This document shows, piece after piece, positions 7,663 through 16,390 of a stretch of DNA of 64,000 nucleotides. The first letter of the stretch is position 1. Every line of letters starts with the position of its first letter. This DNA is from Microvirga lupini. Lineage in GTDB: Bacteria > Pseudomonadota > Alphaproteobacteria > Rhizobiales > Beijerinckiaceae. The DNA is taken from positions 44,948 through 108,947 of the forward strand of contig NZ_JACHWB010000009.1 of assembly GCF_014191055.1 (NCBI RefSeq), in the 5' to 3' direction. The position numbers were made by a program, and so were the translations under genes. The notes under the pieces were generated by a model. It was not told where the DNA came from, did no database searches, and saw only the letters and a list, made by a program, of their open reading frames with translations.

Positions 7663-8703
7663 ATGTCAGGCCTGCCGTCCTTTTCCTTCGACGGATCTAC
7701 AGCCTCATCCACTGAGGAGGCATTCTGGTCATGGCGCAGCATAGCCTCTCCTCTGTTCGATGTGGCGTTGCCAGATCTTAGAGCAATCGATACTTTCGAA
7801 GTTGAAGTCGACAGCTACCATCTCGGGCCTCTCGTCCTTGGGAGTGTGTCGGCGAACGCTCAGCAGTTTCGTCGTTCGCCACTCACCGTCGCCCGCAGCG
7901 GCGTCGATCATTACCTCGTCCAGCTTTACTTACAGGGCGGCTATGCCGGCGAGGTCGAAGGCCGGCCGATACAGGTCAGGCCGGGCGATGTCAGCATTCT
8001 TGACCTCTCCCAGACATTGCAAACGCAGGCCGACAACTTCCATAATTTAAACTTCATCGTTCCTCGGGCCGTATTAGAGCCGCTTCTAAAGCATCCCGAC
8101 GAACTGCATGGGATTGTGCACTCAGGCCAGACAGGACTCGGCCATGTGCTCGCCACCTACATGCAGACGATCCATAAAACGGTTGGTTCGTTGACTGCGG
8201 AGGATGGTGCAGCCATCTCCGAGGCGACAGCGAGCCTGATCGCCGGCTGTTTCGGCCCTTCGGCGGATACACAGGAGATAGCCGCGGCGGCCAGGAGGGG
8301 CGCCCTGCTCCTGACCATCAAGCGCTACATCGACGTCAGCCTGGCCGATCCAGGTCTGACCGTCGATCGCATCACCCGTGAGTTCCACGTGTCACGGGCA
8401 ACCCTTGTGCGCATGTTCGAGCCGCTCGGCGGGTTGAGCGGGTATATCCGCGAGCGTCGGATGTTCCGCTGCTTTGCCGAGATCACCTCCCCCAGTCACG
8501 CCCACCGCACTATCTCGGATATTGCCTACTCGTGGGGCTTCGGCAATGAGGCCGCCTTCAGCCGTGGTTTCCGGCGGGTATTTGACATGTCGCCCCGGGA
8601 TGCTCGCTCTGAGGGAACACTGGCTCAGATTGCCGTTCAACGCGGTCGGTCTGGCTCAAATGGCCCAGTCGTAGCGCAGTGGATTCGCGATCTTCGGGTG
8701 TGA
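7663..8703 (+). CDS. AraC-family transcriptional regulator with AraC_binding_2-type N-domain
   Basis: A 346-residue regulator. The N-terminal half (FDVALPDLRAIDTFEVEV, VDHYLVQLYLQGG, RPGDVSILDLSQT) matches the cupin-like sensing domain of the AraC_binding_2 type. The C-terminal two-helix HTH spans roughly residues 225-325, with LTVDRITREFHVSRATLVR and ISDIAYSWGFGNEAAFSRGFRR-type helices ending at F.MSPRDAR. ATG 7663 is chosen; an in-frame GTG at 7609 would add 18 unconserved residues. Neighbours do not reveal its target. Confidence 0.87.
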   Translation: MSGLPSFSFDGSTASSTEEAFWSWRSIASPLFDVALPDLRAIDTFEVEVDSYHLGPLVLGSVSANAQQFRRSPLTVARSGVDHYLVQLYLQGGYAGEVEGRPIQVRPGDVSILDLSQTLQTQADNFHNLNFIVPRAVLEPLLKHPDELHGIVHSGQTGLGHVLATYMQTIHKTVGSLTAEDGAAISEATASLIAGCFGPSADTQEIAAAARRGALLLTIKRYIDVSLADPGLTVDRITREFHVSRATLVRMFEPLGGLSGYIRERRMFRCFAEITSPSHAHRTISDIAYSWGFGNEAAFSRGFRRVFDMSPRDARSEGTLAQIAVQRGRSGSNGPVVAQWIRDLRV

Positions 8704-8827
8704 TTAACCCTACGACCTTTGTTCCTCCGCTTGAGGCAAATGGCACAGAATTTGCGCCGTCCGGCAAAGTAGGCGGGTTTCCCTAACGTTATGATAGGTT
8801 GGAATAAGCACTGCAGGGGCAACTATT

Positions 8828-9118
8828 ATGACCGACAACCTGATTTGCCTATGTGGGAAGCGGAAGCGCCGGCCCGATGCAAAGCCGAACGGGGGTGCAT
8901 GCTTTCCAGTCCTATCCCAAGAGGAGGCAGATGTGCTTTGCCTCCTCGCGAACGGCAAAGGGAGCAGCGGCATCGCACACGAGTTGTCGTTAAGCGAAGC
9001 TACCATCAAGGAGCATGTCAAGTCTCTGTTCTACAAGGCGCGGGCCAGAAGCAAACCGCATCTAGCATTAACCCCCGCGGAACAAGTACGCTTCCTCGAA
9101 ACTACAGTGGCTTTGTGA
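8828..9118 (+). CDS. Small LuxR-type HTH protein
   Basis: A 96-residue protein with an N-terminal 28-residue segment containing a CLCGK motif, then a single LuxR/GerE HTH: LSQEEADVLCLLANG, GIAHELSLSEATIKEHVKSLF, KARARSKPHL. No receiver or autoinducer domain is present, so it is an output domain alone, perhaps controlled by abundance or by partnering with a receiver. A GGGG stretch lies about 10 bases upstream of ATG 8828. Confidence 0.75.
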   Translation: MTDNLICLCGKRKRRPDAKPNGGACFPVLSQEEADVLCLLANGKGSSGIAHELSLSEATIKEHVKSLFYKARARSKPHLALTPAEQVRFLETTVAL

Positions 9119-9312
9119 CCACATTCCAGAGCAATCAGGATGCTCCAGTCAAAGCATCAGATAAGCTCTAAGAGGCAGGGCTGAAGATTATTTGCAAGTT
9201 GCTCGAGTAGGACATTCTAACTTTGCAGCTACAACATCAGGACTGGTAGCAAAGATTTTGACAAGAACTCGGTAACGGATGCCGTGGCAGTGTCCTCCCA
9301 CAGGAGGATTTC

Positions 9313-10278
9313 ATGCGCACCAATCAGAGGCTTGCCCAGCTCTGGCTCGATGCCCTGGCCACAGAACTCGGGGCCTCGGCCGGTACCATCGACACCTACA
9401 CCGACGATCTCAACTGCTACCTTGTTTGGCTGGATGAGAACAGCCTCGGCTTGGACGAGGTCGGCCTGGAGCAGATCCGCGACTACATCGCCACTCTTGA
9501 TCAGCGCGGCTATGCCGGATCCACCATTGCCCGACGCATCACAGTGGTCCGCGGCCTGCACAAGTTCCTGATCGCCGAGGAACTCGGCTCGCGCGATCCC
9601 ACCTCCCATCTCTCGGCCATGAAGCGGTCCCGCAAGCTGCCCTTCGTCCTCTCGATCGCCGAGACCGAAGCACTCCTAGAGACCGCACATCGGCTTGCGG
9701 CCGACCCGTCGGTCGGGCTGTACCGGCAGGCCGGCTATGCGCGACGGGCTGCTCTGTTCGAGACCCTCTATGCCTCCGGGATGCGCATCAGCGAAGCCCT
9801 GTCCCTGCCCTCCAATGCGGCTCCCCCGGGTACCCGCATGCTCTTGGTGCGCGGCAAGGGCGACAAGCAACGACTGGTGCCACTACACGAGCGGGCGATC
9901 GAGGCCATCGCCCTGTGGCAAAGGCTGGGCAGCGCCTACTCCGGCGGCAAGCCGAGCCCCTGGCTGTTTCACGCGGTGCGTAACGGAGCGAAGGCTCTGA
10001 CGCGACAGGCGGCTCTCCTCGAGATCAAGGAAGCGGCTGTGGCGGCCGGGCTGGCCAGCCCTGAGCGGGTGTCGCCGCACGTGCTGCGGCATGCCTTTGC
10101 CACCCACATGCACTCAGGTGGCACTGACCTGCGCGTGCTGCAGGAGCTCCTCGGCCATGCCGGCATCGAGACCACCCAGATCTACACCCATCTCGACACC
10201 TCCCGCCTTCACCAGATGGTCCGCGACCTTCACCCGCTGAATGAGGATGAACGGGAGGAGCGCACGACAGCCGCTTGA
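9313..10278 (+). CDS. Tyrosine recombinase, XerC/XerD-like
   Basis: A 321-residue protein with the N-terminal SAM-like core-binding domain (residues about 5-95) and a catalytic domain containing R158 (ASGMRISEAL), H256 and R259 (SPHVLRHAFATH), H282 (LLGHAG) and Y291 (QIYTHL), so it should be active. A clear AGGAGG precedes ATG 9313. The match to XerD (LLRGKGDKQRLVPLH-like stretch) is good, but its setting among mobile remnants and unknown genes suggests an element-borne recombinase rather than the chromosomal dimer-resolution enzyme. No attachment site could be identified. Confidence 0.88.
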   Translation: MRTNQRLAQLWLDALATELGASAGTIDTYTDDLNCYLVWLDENSLGLDEVGLEQIRDYIATLDQRGYAGSTIARRITVVRGLHKFLIAEELGSRDPTSHLSAMKRSRKLPFVLSIAETEALLETAHRLAADPSVGLYRQAGYARRAALFETLYASGMRISEALSLPSNAAPPGTRMLLVRGKGDKQRLVPLHERAIEAIALWQRLGSAYSGGKPSPWLFHAVRNGAKALTRQAALLEIKEAAVAAGLASPERVSPHVLRHAFATHMHSGGTDLRVLQELLGHAGIETTQIYTHLDTSRLHQMVRDLHPLNEDEREERTTAA

Positions 10279-10382
10279 GCCATATGGGCAAGGGGCTAAG
10301 AGGCCGCGCTTGATCCGAAGTCCTGCGGCGATACACTGAGCTTGAAGCGCTTCTCCTGCCACTCAACCAGGATCGAAGGATC

Positions 10383-11809
10383 ATGCTCGGCAACCACTCC
10401 CTCTCCGGGCTGATGAAATGGCTTACACACGAGGAATGGCGCGAGCCATTTTCGGAAGTTCTGGATCTGCACCTTGGTCCAGCGTGCGAAGACTATGAGA
10501 TGGACTTCGAAGACATCGCCGAGGTGATCGGCGATTACACCGCCATGACCCTGTGGAGCTGCGCCTTTGAGGATTTCCTGACTCAGTCCCTCGAACCGGA
10601 CGGGCGCAACATCGTCGAGGACTATCTCAAGCGCCGCGGCTGGAAGGAGAGCGCCGGCAACCGGCGCTACATGGAGGCCCTGCGAAACTCCTGCATGAGC
10701 CTGTACGAGGTCAGCGAGATCGTGCCTGGCCAGTCCTTCCTGGCACGGGATCTCTTACGCGGCGGTGAGCCGATCCGGGTCAGCGAGCACTCCGCCACCA
10801 AGAAACTCAAGGTCTGGGACAAGATCGGTGCCCGGATCGTTGAGGTCTCAGGCAAGAACATCTTGGCCGGTGGCCTCCTGCCCTTCCGTCCGAGCGCCGC
10901 CACTCTGCTCATGGACGAGCTCAAGGCGGCCAAGCAGCAGGCCCGGCGTGAGTTCCGCAAGCTGACCAAAGAGGCGCAGCTGCCTAAAGCGGCCCGGGAG
11001 GATGGCCAGATCGCCGACCTGCTGTTCATGGCGACAGTCGCGCCGACTTCAGCAACATCTGGCTGGAGGATGCCTTGGCCTCAGCGCTCGATCAGAGCCT
11101 ACCGACCATTCTCAACGGCGATGGCGACGAGGTAGTCTTCTGCCGGGTCCGCTTTCCCTTGCGCTCAGAAGGCGCCGCTGAAATCCGGGAGCGCTTGCGC
11201 ACCATTCCGGCTTTCCAGGAGGAGAATGGGGGCTTCTGGAACTGGATCGAGCGGCAGCCTGCCCAACGGAAGTCCTCTGGCAAGCCGGCGAGCCGGTCCG
11301 CCTCAAAGGAAGGTCGGTCGGTGCGGGTGACGCTCGACACAGGCGAGACAATCCTGGGCAACATTGAGCTGACCGATAAGGCATTGGTGCTGGAGGCGAA
11401 CTCCCGTGAAAGGGCCGAGCGTGGGATGGCCATCCTGGCTGACTTGGCCGGGGCGCTGGTCGGGCCGGTTCTGACCGAGATCGAAACGCTCGAACAGGCC
11501 ATGGCTAGGCGAGATGGGGACGTTCATCAGGACAAGGCCAGTGACCTTCCCGCCGAACTGCAAGCCGAACTGGTCCATGAGGCTCTGACCGCCCACTATC
11601 GCAAGGCCCTGGACGAACCGATCCCGGCGCTTGGGGACCTGAGCCCACGGGCCGCCGCAAAAACCGCCGTGGGCCGGCGCAAGGTCGTAGACTGGTTGAA
11701 GCACATCGAAAACCAGTCGAAGAGCGGGAGACAGCCCGACGATCCGATGGTCAGCTACGACTTCGCCTGGCTCTGGCGTGATCTGGGCCTGGAGAAGCTC
11801 AGGCGATAG
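10383..11809 (+). pseudogene. Unknown-function gene split by a 1-base deletion
   Basis: Two reading frames form one protein of about 475 residues. The first runs from ATG 10383 (WLTHEEWREPFSEVLDLHL) to QIADLLF at about 11027. The sequence TTCATGGCGACAG there becomes F-H-G-D-S-R-A-D-F-S-N if one C is restored, which leads straight into the second frame (IWLEDALASALDQSLP). The C-terminal part (HYRKALDEPIPALGDLSPRA, VVDWLKHIEN, YDFAWLWRDLGL) resembles tails of several uncharacterised plasmid and SEC-C-type proteins. It follows the recombinase by 104 bases. Sequencing error is an alternative to true inactivation. Confidence 0.7.
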
Positions 11810-11892
11810 CTCTGCAACGACAGCATCGGTTCCGCCCGAGCGGGAGTGTGTGTTAGAATTGCGCTCCGGAGAGCTGATCCGGGAGGTGCGCG

Positions 11893-12240
11893 ATGATCCG
11901 GGCTTCGTGCCATACCGCCGACAATGCACTCGCTCTCGAGTTCGACGCGACACCGTGGTTTTGCGAGGCCGATCCGCAGAGCATCCTGCACCTTGCCGGG
12001 CAGGACTGGTCCAGCGTCTGGGTCGCCGATGCTCTTAAGGCGCGGCCCGGCTACGCGGGCCTTCATCGGCTCATCGACTATGCGGCCACCCGGCTTAAGG
12101 AGGAGTCACTCGAGGACCCCACCTGGGCCGCGATCGAGTGTGTCGTCAGCCAGCCTGATGCCACCCAGTGGCTTAGGGAGAACAGGCCCGAGATCGCATT
12201 GATGCTTCAGCGCCAGCAAACGGGGTCGCAGGCGAGTTAA
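11893..12240 (+). CDS. Hypothetical protein, 115 residues
   Basis: No family recognised. GGGAGG lies about 10 bases before ATG 11893. The product is acidic and mostly helical (LHRLIDYAATRLKEESLEDPTW), without signal peptide or membrane segment. It lies in a run of small plus-strand genes after the recombinase and shares their codon usage, which is the main reason for accepting it. Confidence 0.55.
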   Translation: MIRASCHTADNALALEFDATPWFCEADPQSILHLAGQDWSSVWVADALKARPGYAGLHRLIDYAATRLKEESLEDPTWAAIECVVSQPDATQWLRENRPEIALMLQRQQTGSQAS

Positions 12241-12291
12241 GTGATAGCCGGCATGCGGCCTCACTCTTAACCCTAGCAGGGAGATCCATCG

Positions 12292-12516
12292 ATGCATCCC
12301 TTGGGAGCCTTGGAGCTCGACATCCAGCCCGGAACACCGGACAACCCGGCAATCGTGAAGATTGCCCTCCTCCGCTACAGCCGGGGCGCGGATGGACGCC
12401 TGTTTATCACGCCCGAGTGCACGTCCTTCGAGGAGATCCAAGGGCAGATCAACTCCCTTCAGGACGAACTGGACGAGATCCGCGAGCGAGCCCAGCGCGC
12501 ATTCCAAGTGACCTGA
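12292..12516 (+). CDS. Hypothetical protein, 74 residues
   Basis: Begins MHPLGALELDIQPG, with a beta-rich first half (AIVKIALLRYSRG, RLFITPECTSFEE) and a heptad-like helix at the end (IQGQINSLQDELDEIRERAQ), suggesting a small oligomeric protein. AGGGAGA precedes ATG 12292. Function unknown. Confidence 0.55.
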   Translation: MHPLGALELDIQPGTPDNPAIVKIALLRYSRGADGRLFITPECTSFEEIQGQINSLQDELDEIRERAQRAFQVT

Positions 12517-12526
12517 AGCCAACAAC

Positions 12527-12634
12527 TTGGGACCTTGTACCCCCTTGGAGCGGCGGAGTTACCCCTTCGGGCGAGAGCCTGGATCAGGTAGGCAACGTAC
12601 ACTCACCGAAAGACTTCGGAGGGGAGGCTACCAG
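12527..12634 (+). promoter_or_regulatory. Possible structured 5' leader of the small membrane-protein gene
   Basis: The 5' region carries a small hairpin CCGAA-AGAC-TTCGG (12606-12619) immediately before an extended Shine-Dalgarno (12618-12627). GGTAG (12587-12591) can pair with CTACC (12628-12632) on either side of it, which would cage the ribosome-binding site. No known riboswitch class was recognised. Confidence 0.25.
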
Positions 12635-12967
12635 ATGAGGGTTGTCCTTTCTGCTTGCACCAACAAGACGTTCTCGTGTGGCCCCATGCCGTTGGCGCAC
12701 CTAAACCCCAGGCCACTGATCGCGGTAAATGATAACAACGCTGTGTTCAGTCCCCCAAAACGCTGCCTCCCCTTTCACGGCAAAAGAGCAGCCTATAGGC
12801 GAGCCGAGTTCATCATCGCCGTGCTTGCCGTTGTTGCTGGCATCATCGCGCTGCCTCTGCTTCAGGGCCTTGCCGTTCCCGTCATGACGGCCAGTGAGGA
12901 GAGGCCCAAGGTTCTCCGCGGCAGCCCAATCGCCCCTACCCTTCTGCAGCCACAGGGGAACGGGTGA
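12635..12967 (+). CDS. Small single-pass membrane protein, unknown function
   Basis: 110 residues from ATG 12635, which follows GGAGGGGAGG. The N-terminal half is basic and polar (PRPLIAVNDNNAVFSP, FHGKRAAYRRAE). One clear transmembrane segment follows (FIIAVLAVVAGIIALPLLQGL), with a short tail after it. An N-in orientation is expected from the preceding basic residues. No family recognised. Confidence 0.55.
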   Translation: MRVVLSACTNKTFSCGPMPLAHLNPRPLIAVNDNNAVFSPPKRCLPFHGKRAAYRRAEFIIAVLAVVAGIIALPLLQGLAVPVMTASEERPKVLRGSPIAPTLLQPQGNG

Positions 12968-13202
12968 GATGATTACCAGGAGCGACTTGCGCGCACTGTG
13001 AAGCAATTGCCTTGATGTCTGAGGCAGGTACCAGACTTGTGCGCGCTTCGGCATGGAAAGAGCCCCGTCGGGATTGGGCTGAACGGGGCTCAAGTCTACG
13101 GAGGCTGGTACAAAGAGAGCACAGGGGCTGTGGAACGCCTCCGCCATAGGATAACTCTCAGGCGTCGGGAATGTTGCGCTACAATGCCGGAACAAGGTGG
13201 CA

Positions 13203-13538
13203 ATGGTGCACGATCAGGAGGGGCATGTGGGCGAGTGGAAGACGGTCTACGAAGATGAGGTCGAGGAGCGCTGGGTCACGCTCAAAGTCTACGAGAGTGA
13301 AGATGCCGAGGATGAGGATTACAGCCCGGTTGTGCGCGTCACGATAGCGCCCATCGACGACGAGGCGAATGAACCGGAGCAGATCGGCGACGAGTCGAAG
13401 CATATTTCAAAGGTAGCTGCAGAGGACAACTCGATCACTCTTGATCCTGATGCGGTTGAGGATCTCGAAGAGGAGTTGATCGAGATCGGCTTCAGTCCTG
13501 AGGCGGTCCGGTGGATCCTCAGCAAGATCCCTGATTGA
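13203..13538 (+). CDS. Hypothetical acidic protein, 111 residues
   Basis: Highly acidic (VYEDEVEERWVTLKVYESED, EDLEEELIEIG). The last 25 residues (IGFSPEAVRWILSKIPD) look like a short UBA-like helical end. ATG 13203 lies two codons after an in-frame GTG at 13197; AAGGTGG just upstream fits either. Tandem hairpins follow at 13661-13728. No family recognised. Confidence 0.55.
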   Translation: MVHDQEGHVGEWKTVYEDEVEERWVTLKVYESEDAEDEDYSPVVRVTIAPIDDEANEPEQIGDESKHISKVAAEDNSITLDPDAVEDLEEELIEIGFSPEAVRWILSKIPD

Positions 13539-13660
13539 GGGGCTCGGCAAGCGTAAACGAGGCGTAAATTCTCCCGATCCGTTCCATGCTCACTCCGCAT
13601 GGCAGGGGCGAGATCTTTCAGGTTTGTCGTGTGCCAGCCGCGCTGTAGATGATCCCTCCT

Positions 13661-13683
13661 CCGCCACCGCCTCCCGGTGGCGG
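13661..13683 (+). terminator. Hairpin, first of two in tandem
   Basis: CCGCCACC (13661-13668) pairs with GGTGGCGG (13676-13683) across a 7-base loop and is followed by GTTT. It sits 120 bases after the acidic-protein gene, just before a stronger terminator. Confidence 0.55.
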
Positions 13684-13700
13684 GTTTCCTCCCTGAACTC

Positions 13701-13728
13701 GGCCACCCCAAACGGTGGCCCTTTTTTC
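13701..13728 (+). terminator. Rho-independent terminator
   Basis: GGCCACC and GGTGGCC form a 7-bp stem with a 6-base loop, directly followed by CTTTTTT. It should end plus-strand transcription from the acidic-protein gene and isolates the DUF1127 gene. Confidence 0.8.
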
Positions 13729-13785
13729 TCGCTGTCCGTGCGCGGCGCCTATGCGTGTGGGCTGGCTCATCATTGAGGTTGCGTC

Positions 13786-13935
13786 ATGTTTTTATCAGTT
13801 GTTCTGGCAAGCCTGCGTCGCTGGCTGCGTGCCCGTGAAACCGCACGGCCGTTGCATGCTCTCTCTGACCGTGAGTTGTCCGACATCGGCATCGCCAGGC
13901 ACGACATCGCGCAGGTGGCACGCCAGAGCCGCTGA
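13786..13935 (+). CDS. DUF1127 (YjiS-like) small protein
   Basis: A 49-residue protein with an Arg-rich N-terminal helix (LASLRRWLRARETAR) and the family signature LHALSDRELSDIGIARHDI, then a short basic tail. DUF1127 proteins of alphaproteobacteria are tiny Arg-rich proteins, some linked to RNA binding and phosphate or carbon metabolism. It stands alone between a terminator upstream and a strong hairpin downstream. It is below the usual ORF length cut-off. Confidence 0.85.
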   Translation: MFLSVVLASLRRWLRARETARPLHALSDRELSDIGIARHDIAQVARQSR

Positions 13936-13973
13936 AGCCTGCCCTGAAGTCGCTGCGATCGATGAGATTGGGT

Positions 13974-14017
13974 GAGGGGTAAGGACGGCAGTGCATCCGT
14001 GCCTGTCCTTACCCCTC
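13974..14017. terminator. Long perfect hairpin after the DUF1127 gene
   Basis: GAGGGGTAAGGAC (13974-13986) and GTCCTTACCCCTC (14005-14017) form a perfect 13-bp stem, extended inward by GGCA/TGCC. It begins 38 bases after the DUF1127 stop. There is no T-run, so it may stabilise the 3' end or act as a bidirectional barrier rather than a classical terminator. Confidence 0.55.
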
Positions 14018-14458
14018 GGGCCAAGCGGCCACGGGGCTCACCTAAAGCGGCTCGATGACGTCCATCTGACGGCGTTGCGATTGATCTCCCTGCGTCACAT
14101 CCATAGATCCGCGGCCTATCTTCCGAAATCTGTTGTCCAAGGACCATGGACGTCTGGCGGGATGTCCTTGCCGGACAACTTCACCTGACTGAGGGTTATC
14201 GATCTATTCTGGCGCACACGGATAGGATCTCTCGTTCCACCCTACGAATACCGTGCTGTCGATGTCCACCGATTGTTCACCTGGGTCGGACAGCATGAGT
14301 GTGTCGGGCGCGTTGCGTACCAGCCCGAACAGATGCGGAGCTCCACGCTCCGCTGAGCGCCCTGGGGTGAGGTTATCCTGACAGCACCTCAGCCGGGGCG
14401 CTTGCCGTTTGGTACGGACCATGTCCGACGCCGTTGTGCTGGCCCAGAGGAGATCGCC
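14018..14458. other. Intergenic region
   Basis: About 440 bases with no recognisable gene. Open frames here on the minus strand continue across the next real gene and read as shadow translations. It probably carries the promoter of the DUF6894 gene. Confidence 0.4.
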
Positions 14459-14728
14459 GTGGCCTGCTACTACTTTGACATTCAGAATGGTGCACAGAGC
14501 GTCCGTGATGACGAAGGCGCCGAGTTCGACAGCCTCGACGCTTCGGTGCATGCAGCCACCCGTTCGGCGGCCGAGATCGGAACAGGCCGGCTGGCGAAGG
14601 GCGATTCCCGCGATGTTGTCATCGAGGTTCGAGATGAGCGCGGCCAGCGGGTCTGCACCGTCAGAGCATCGATGGAGATCGAGTGGCACGTCCCACGCTC
14701 TCAGGGTCCGCATCCATGGAGCGCATAA
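14459..14728 (+). CDS. DUF6894-family protein
   Basis: 89 residues from GTG 14459, preceded by GAGGAGA at about 14447. The protein reads YYFDIQNGAQSVRDDEGAEF, then LDASVHAATRSAAEIG and DVVIEVRDERGQRVCTVRAS, the pattern of the small DUF6894 proteins found in many copies in Methylobacteriaceae and Bradyrhizobiaceae (F.i..g....D.eG.e..d...A...A...l.ei). Function unknown. The frame is open further 5' but lacks similarity there. Confidence 0.75.
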   Translation: MACYYFDIQNGAQSVRDDEGAEFDSLDASVHAATRSAAEIGTGRLAKGDSRDVVIEVRDERGQRVCTVRASMEIEWHVPRSQGPHPWSA

Positions 14729-14746
14729 GTGCAGGAGGCAGCATGG

Positions 14747-14775
14747 CCAAAAAGAACCCGGCACAGGGCCGGGCT
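14747..14775 (-). terminator. Rho-independent terminator of the small membrane-protein gene
   Basis: On the minus strand CCCGGC and GCCGGG form a 6-bp GC stem, followed by TTCTTTTT. It lies 72 bases after the stop of the 72-residue membrane protein and matches its direction. Confidence 0.7.
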
Positions 14776-14846
14776 CTCTACGTCTGCTCATCAACGCTGA
14801 CGCCCATAGTGCCGTTCCAGAGCTGTCGCTCTGGAGGAATGGCTCT

Positions 14847-15065
14847 CTACAGTTGATTGCGGCCGCGACTGCGGGAAAAGTACCAGATGGCTGCGGCGAC
14901 GATGACGACCAGCAGGATGATCCACCAGTAGTCCGCAATTCCACCCCCAGTGGCTGTGGTGCCTCCGGCCGGAGGAGCGCCAGGCGTAGCGGGCGGAGGA
15001 GTCTGGGCCCAGGCAGACGAAATCGCCAGAAAGAGAAAGCCCATCAGTGCTGTGAGTGTGCGCAT
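14847..15065 (-). CDS. Small exported or membrane-anchored protein
   Basis: 72 residues. A signal peptide (MRTLTALMGFLFLAISSAWA) is followed by a Pro/Gly/Thr-rich linker (TPPPATPGAPPAGGTTATGG). Then comes one transmembrane helix (YWWIILLVVIVAAAIWYF) and a basic end (SRSRGRNQL). The protein should sit in the inner membrane with a short periplasmic loop. GGAGG lies upstream of the start. A matching terminator follows. Confidence 0.65.
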   Translation of the reverse strand: MRTLTALMGFLFLAISSAWAQTPPPATPGAPPAGGTTATGGGIADYWWIILLVVIVAAAIWYFSRSRGRNQL

Positions 15066-15198
15066 GGCTTTGCCTCCGTTCGAGGGTGCCCAGCGTTGAT
15101 GGGCTACGGAACTGCTAAGCTAGGCTTACGAATGAACGTTCCTCGCGGGGGCATGTTCCTATGCAAGCCCGACGTCTGCCCGTAAGCTTCAATCCAAC

Positions 15199-15474
15199 AT
15201 GACGAATACTGGAGCAGTTGGGATGGTGTTGAAGCGGCAGATGCTCGCGATCCAGGATGTCTATGTGCCGGTGAAGCGGCGCCAAACTCTTGATCCGCAG
15301 AAGGTTGACGCCCTGGCGGAAAGCATCCTGATCAAGGGGCAGGAAGCCCCCGTTCTCGTGCGGCCAGACGGCACCGGCTTTGTTCTGGTAGAGGGGCTGC
15401 ATCGGCTGGAAGCCTGCAGGGCACTCGGCGAGACAACGGTCCCAGCCTATCTGGTTCAGGCTCGCAAGCATTGA
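15199..15474 (+). CDS. ParB/Srx-type N-terminal domain protein
   Basis: A 91-residue protein consisting of a ParB-like nuclease/sulfiredoxin fold: VPVKRRQTLDPQKVDALAES, then QEAPVLVRPDGTGFVLVEG-type strand pair and LHRLEACRALGETTVPAYLV, where GLHRLEA is the usual G.hRl.A motif. There is no HTH or dimerisation domain, so it is not a complete partition ParB. It could be a CTP- or ATP-using regulator. It is not adjacent to the orphan ParA at 4.5 kb. Confidence 0.75.
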   Translation: MTNTGAVGMVLKRQMLAIQDVYVPVKRRQTLDPQKVDALAESILIKGQEAPVLVRPDGTGFVLVEGLHRLEACRALGETTVPAYLVQARKH

Positions 15475-15592
15475 TCTGCGCCGAGGGTGTTGCTGGAGTC
15501 AGATCGGAAACCAGACGCGGGATGGTGGAGGACCCAGACGTGGGAAGCGGGAACGGCCCCAAAAAGCTTTTGTGAAACGGTGGGCGGCTGAA

Positions 15593-15784
15593 CTAAGTAT
15601 CGGGTGTCTTCAGCGCGTGAGTGACGACAATCGCCACGTTGATGCCGGCGCGTCGTCGTTCTGCCGCTCGTGCGAACGTGGCCGAGAGCGCCTCCTCTTC
15701 GGTTGGGAAGATGGCAAACGTCTCTCCATCGTGCGACACCGACCACAGACCTTTCCTGGTTCGTGTGACCACAAAGCGCTCCAT
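15593..15784 (-). CDS. Hypothetical protein, 63 residues (DUF2188-like)
   Basis: Reads FVVTRTRKGLWSVSHDGETF, then PTEEEALSATFARAAERRRAG and VAIVVTHA, a beta-hairpin plus helix resembling small DUF2188-type proteins that are common in this bacterial group. Stands alone. Similarity is by pattern only. Confidence 0.5.
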   Translation of the reverse strand: MERFVVTRTRKGLWSVSHDGETFAIFPTEEEALSATFARAAERRRAGINVAIVVTHALKTPDT

Positions 15785-15954
15785 GCCCGTGGCTCCCTAC
15801 TGTGACCCACACTCAAGCTTAAGCGTCGGACCGTGCCGTCACATTAGGCCTAAAGGAGTAGACCAGCACCAAGAGGTGGAACCGCTCCGCAGAAGCCTCG
15901 CTTAGATTATTGAGCTCCGTCGTGCTGCAGGATTGTTCAAGCGTGAGGTCATCG

Positions 15955-16296
15955 ATGCCGCTTAGCCAAAACCCCGTCGTGGAATGGCCAACAGAGGGCC
16001 GTCATCTGCTTCAAGGTTTGCAGATCACAACCGGTCCTAACGGCACGCGCTTTGGCCACCTCGACCTCGACGTAGACGCGGAAACCCTGTTCTTGCTCAA
16101 CGACTTCGAAGCCCGGGTTCGGCACCGCCAGGTTCGGCTCAGATTGGCAGACGATGCTGCATGCCTCGTGGGCGAGATGAACGTTTTGGTTGGCCTCGGG
16201 GCAGCGGCTGATGCGACCGGGCATATTGGCCGGATCCGTATCAGCTTCCACGACCTGCGGGATGACAGTTGTGTTGATCCAGTCTCTCAGGGGTGA
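15955..16296 (+). CDS. Hypothetical protein; coding strand uncertain
   Basis: Both strands are open across this stretch. The plus frame from ATG 15955 has GAGG nine bases upstream and reads LQITTGPNGTRFGHLDLDVD and LFLLNDFEARVRHRQVR. The minus frame (16308-15949) would need a TTG start but also looks plausible (NPGFEVVEQEQGFRVYVEVEVA). Neither product is recognised. The plus frame is reported because of the start codon. Confidence 0.3.
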   Translation: MPLSQNPVVEWPTEGRHLLQGLQITTGPNGTRFGHLDLDVDAETLFLLNDFEARVRHRQVRLRLADDAACLVGEMNVLVGLGAAADATGHIGRIRISFHDLRDDSCVDPVSQG

Positions 16297-16390
16297 GCGG
16301 TACGGCAATGCCTACTGGCCTGCATACCACATAGCAGGATCAGGACATTTTAACTTTGCGACTACACATGATTTTCGTTGAACATTTTTC

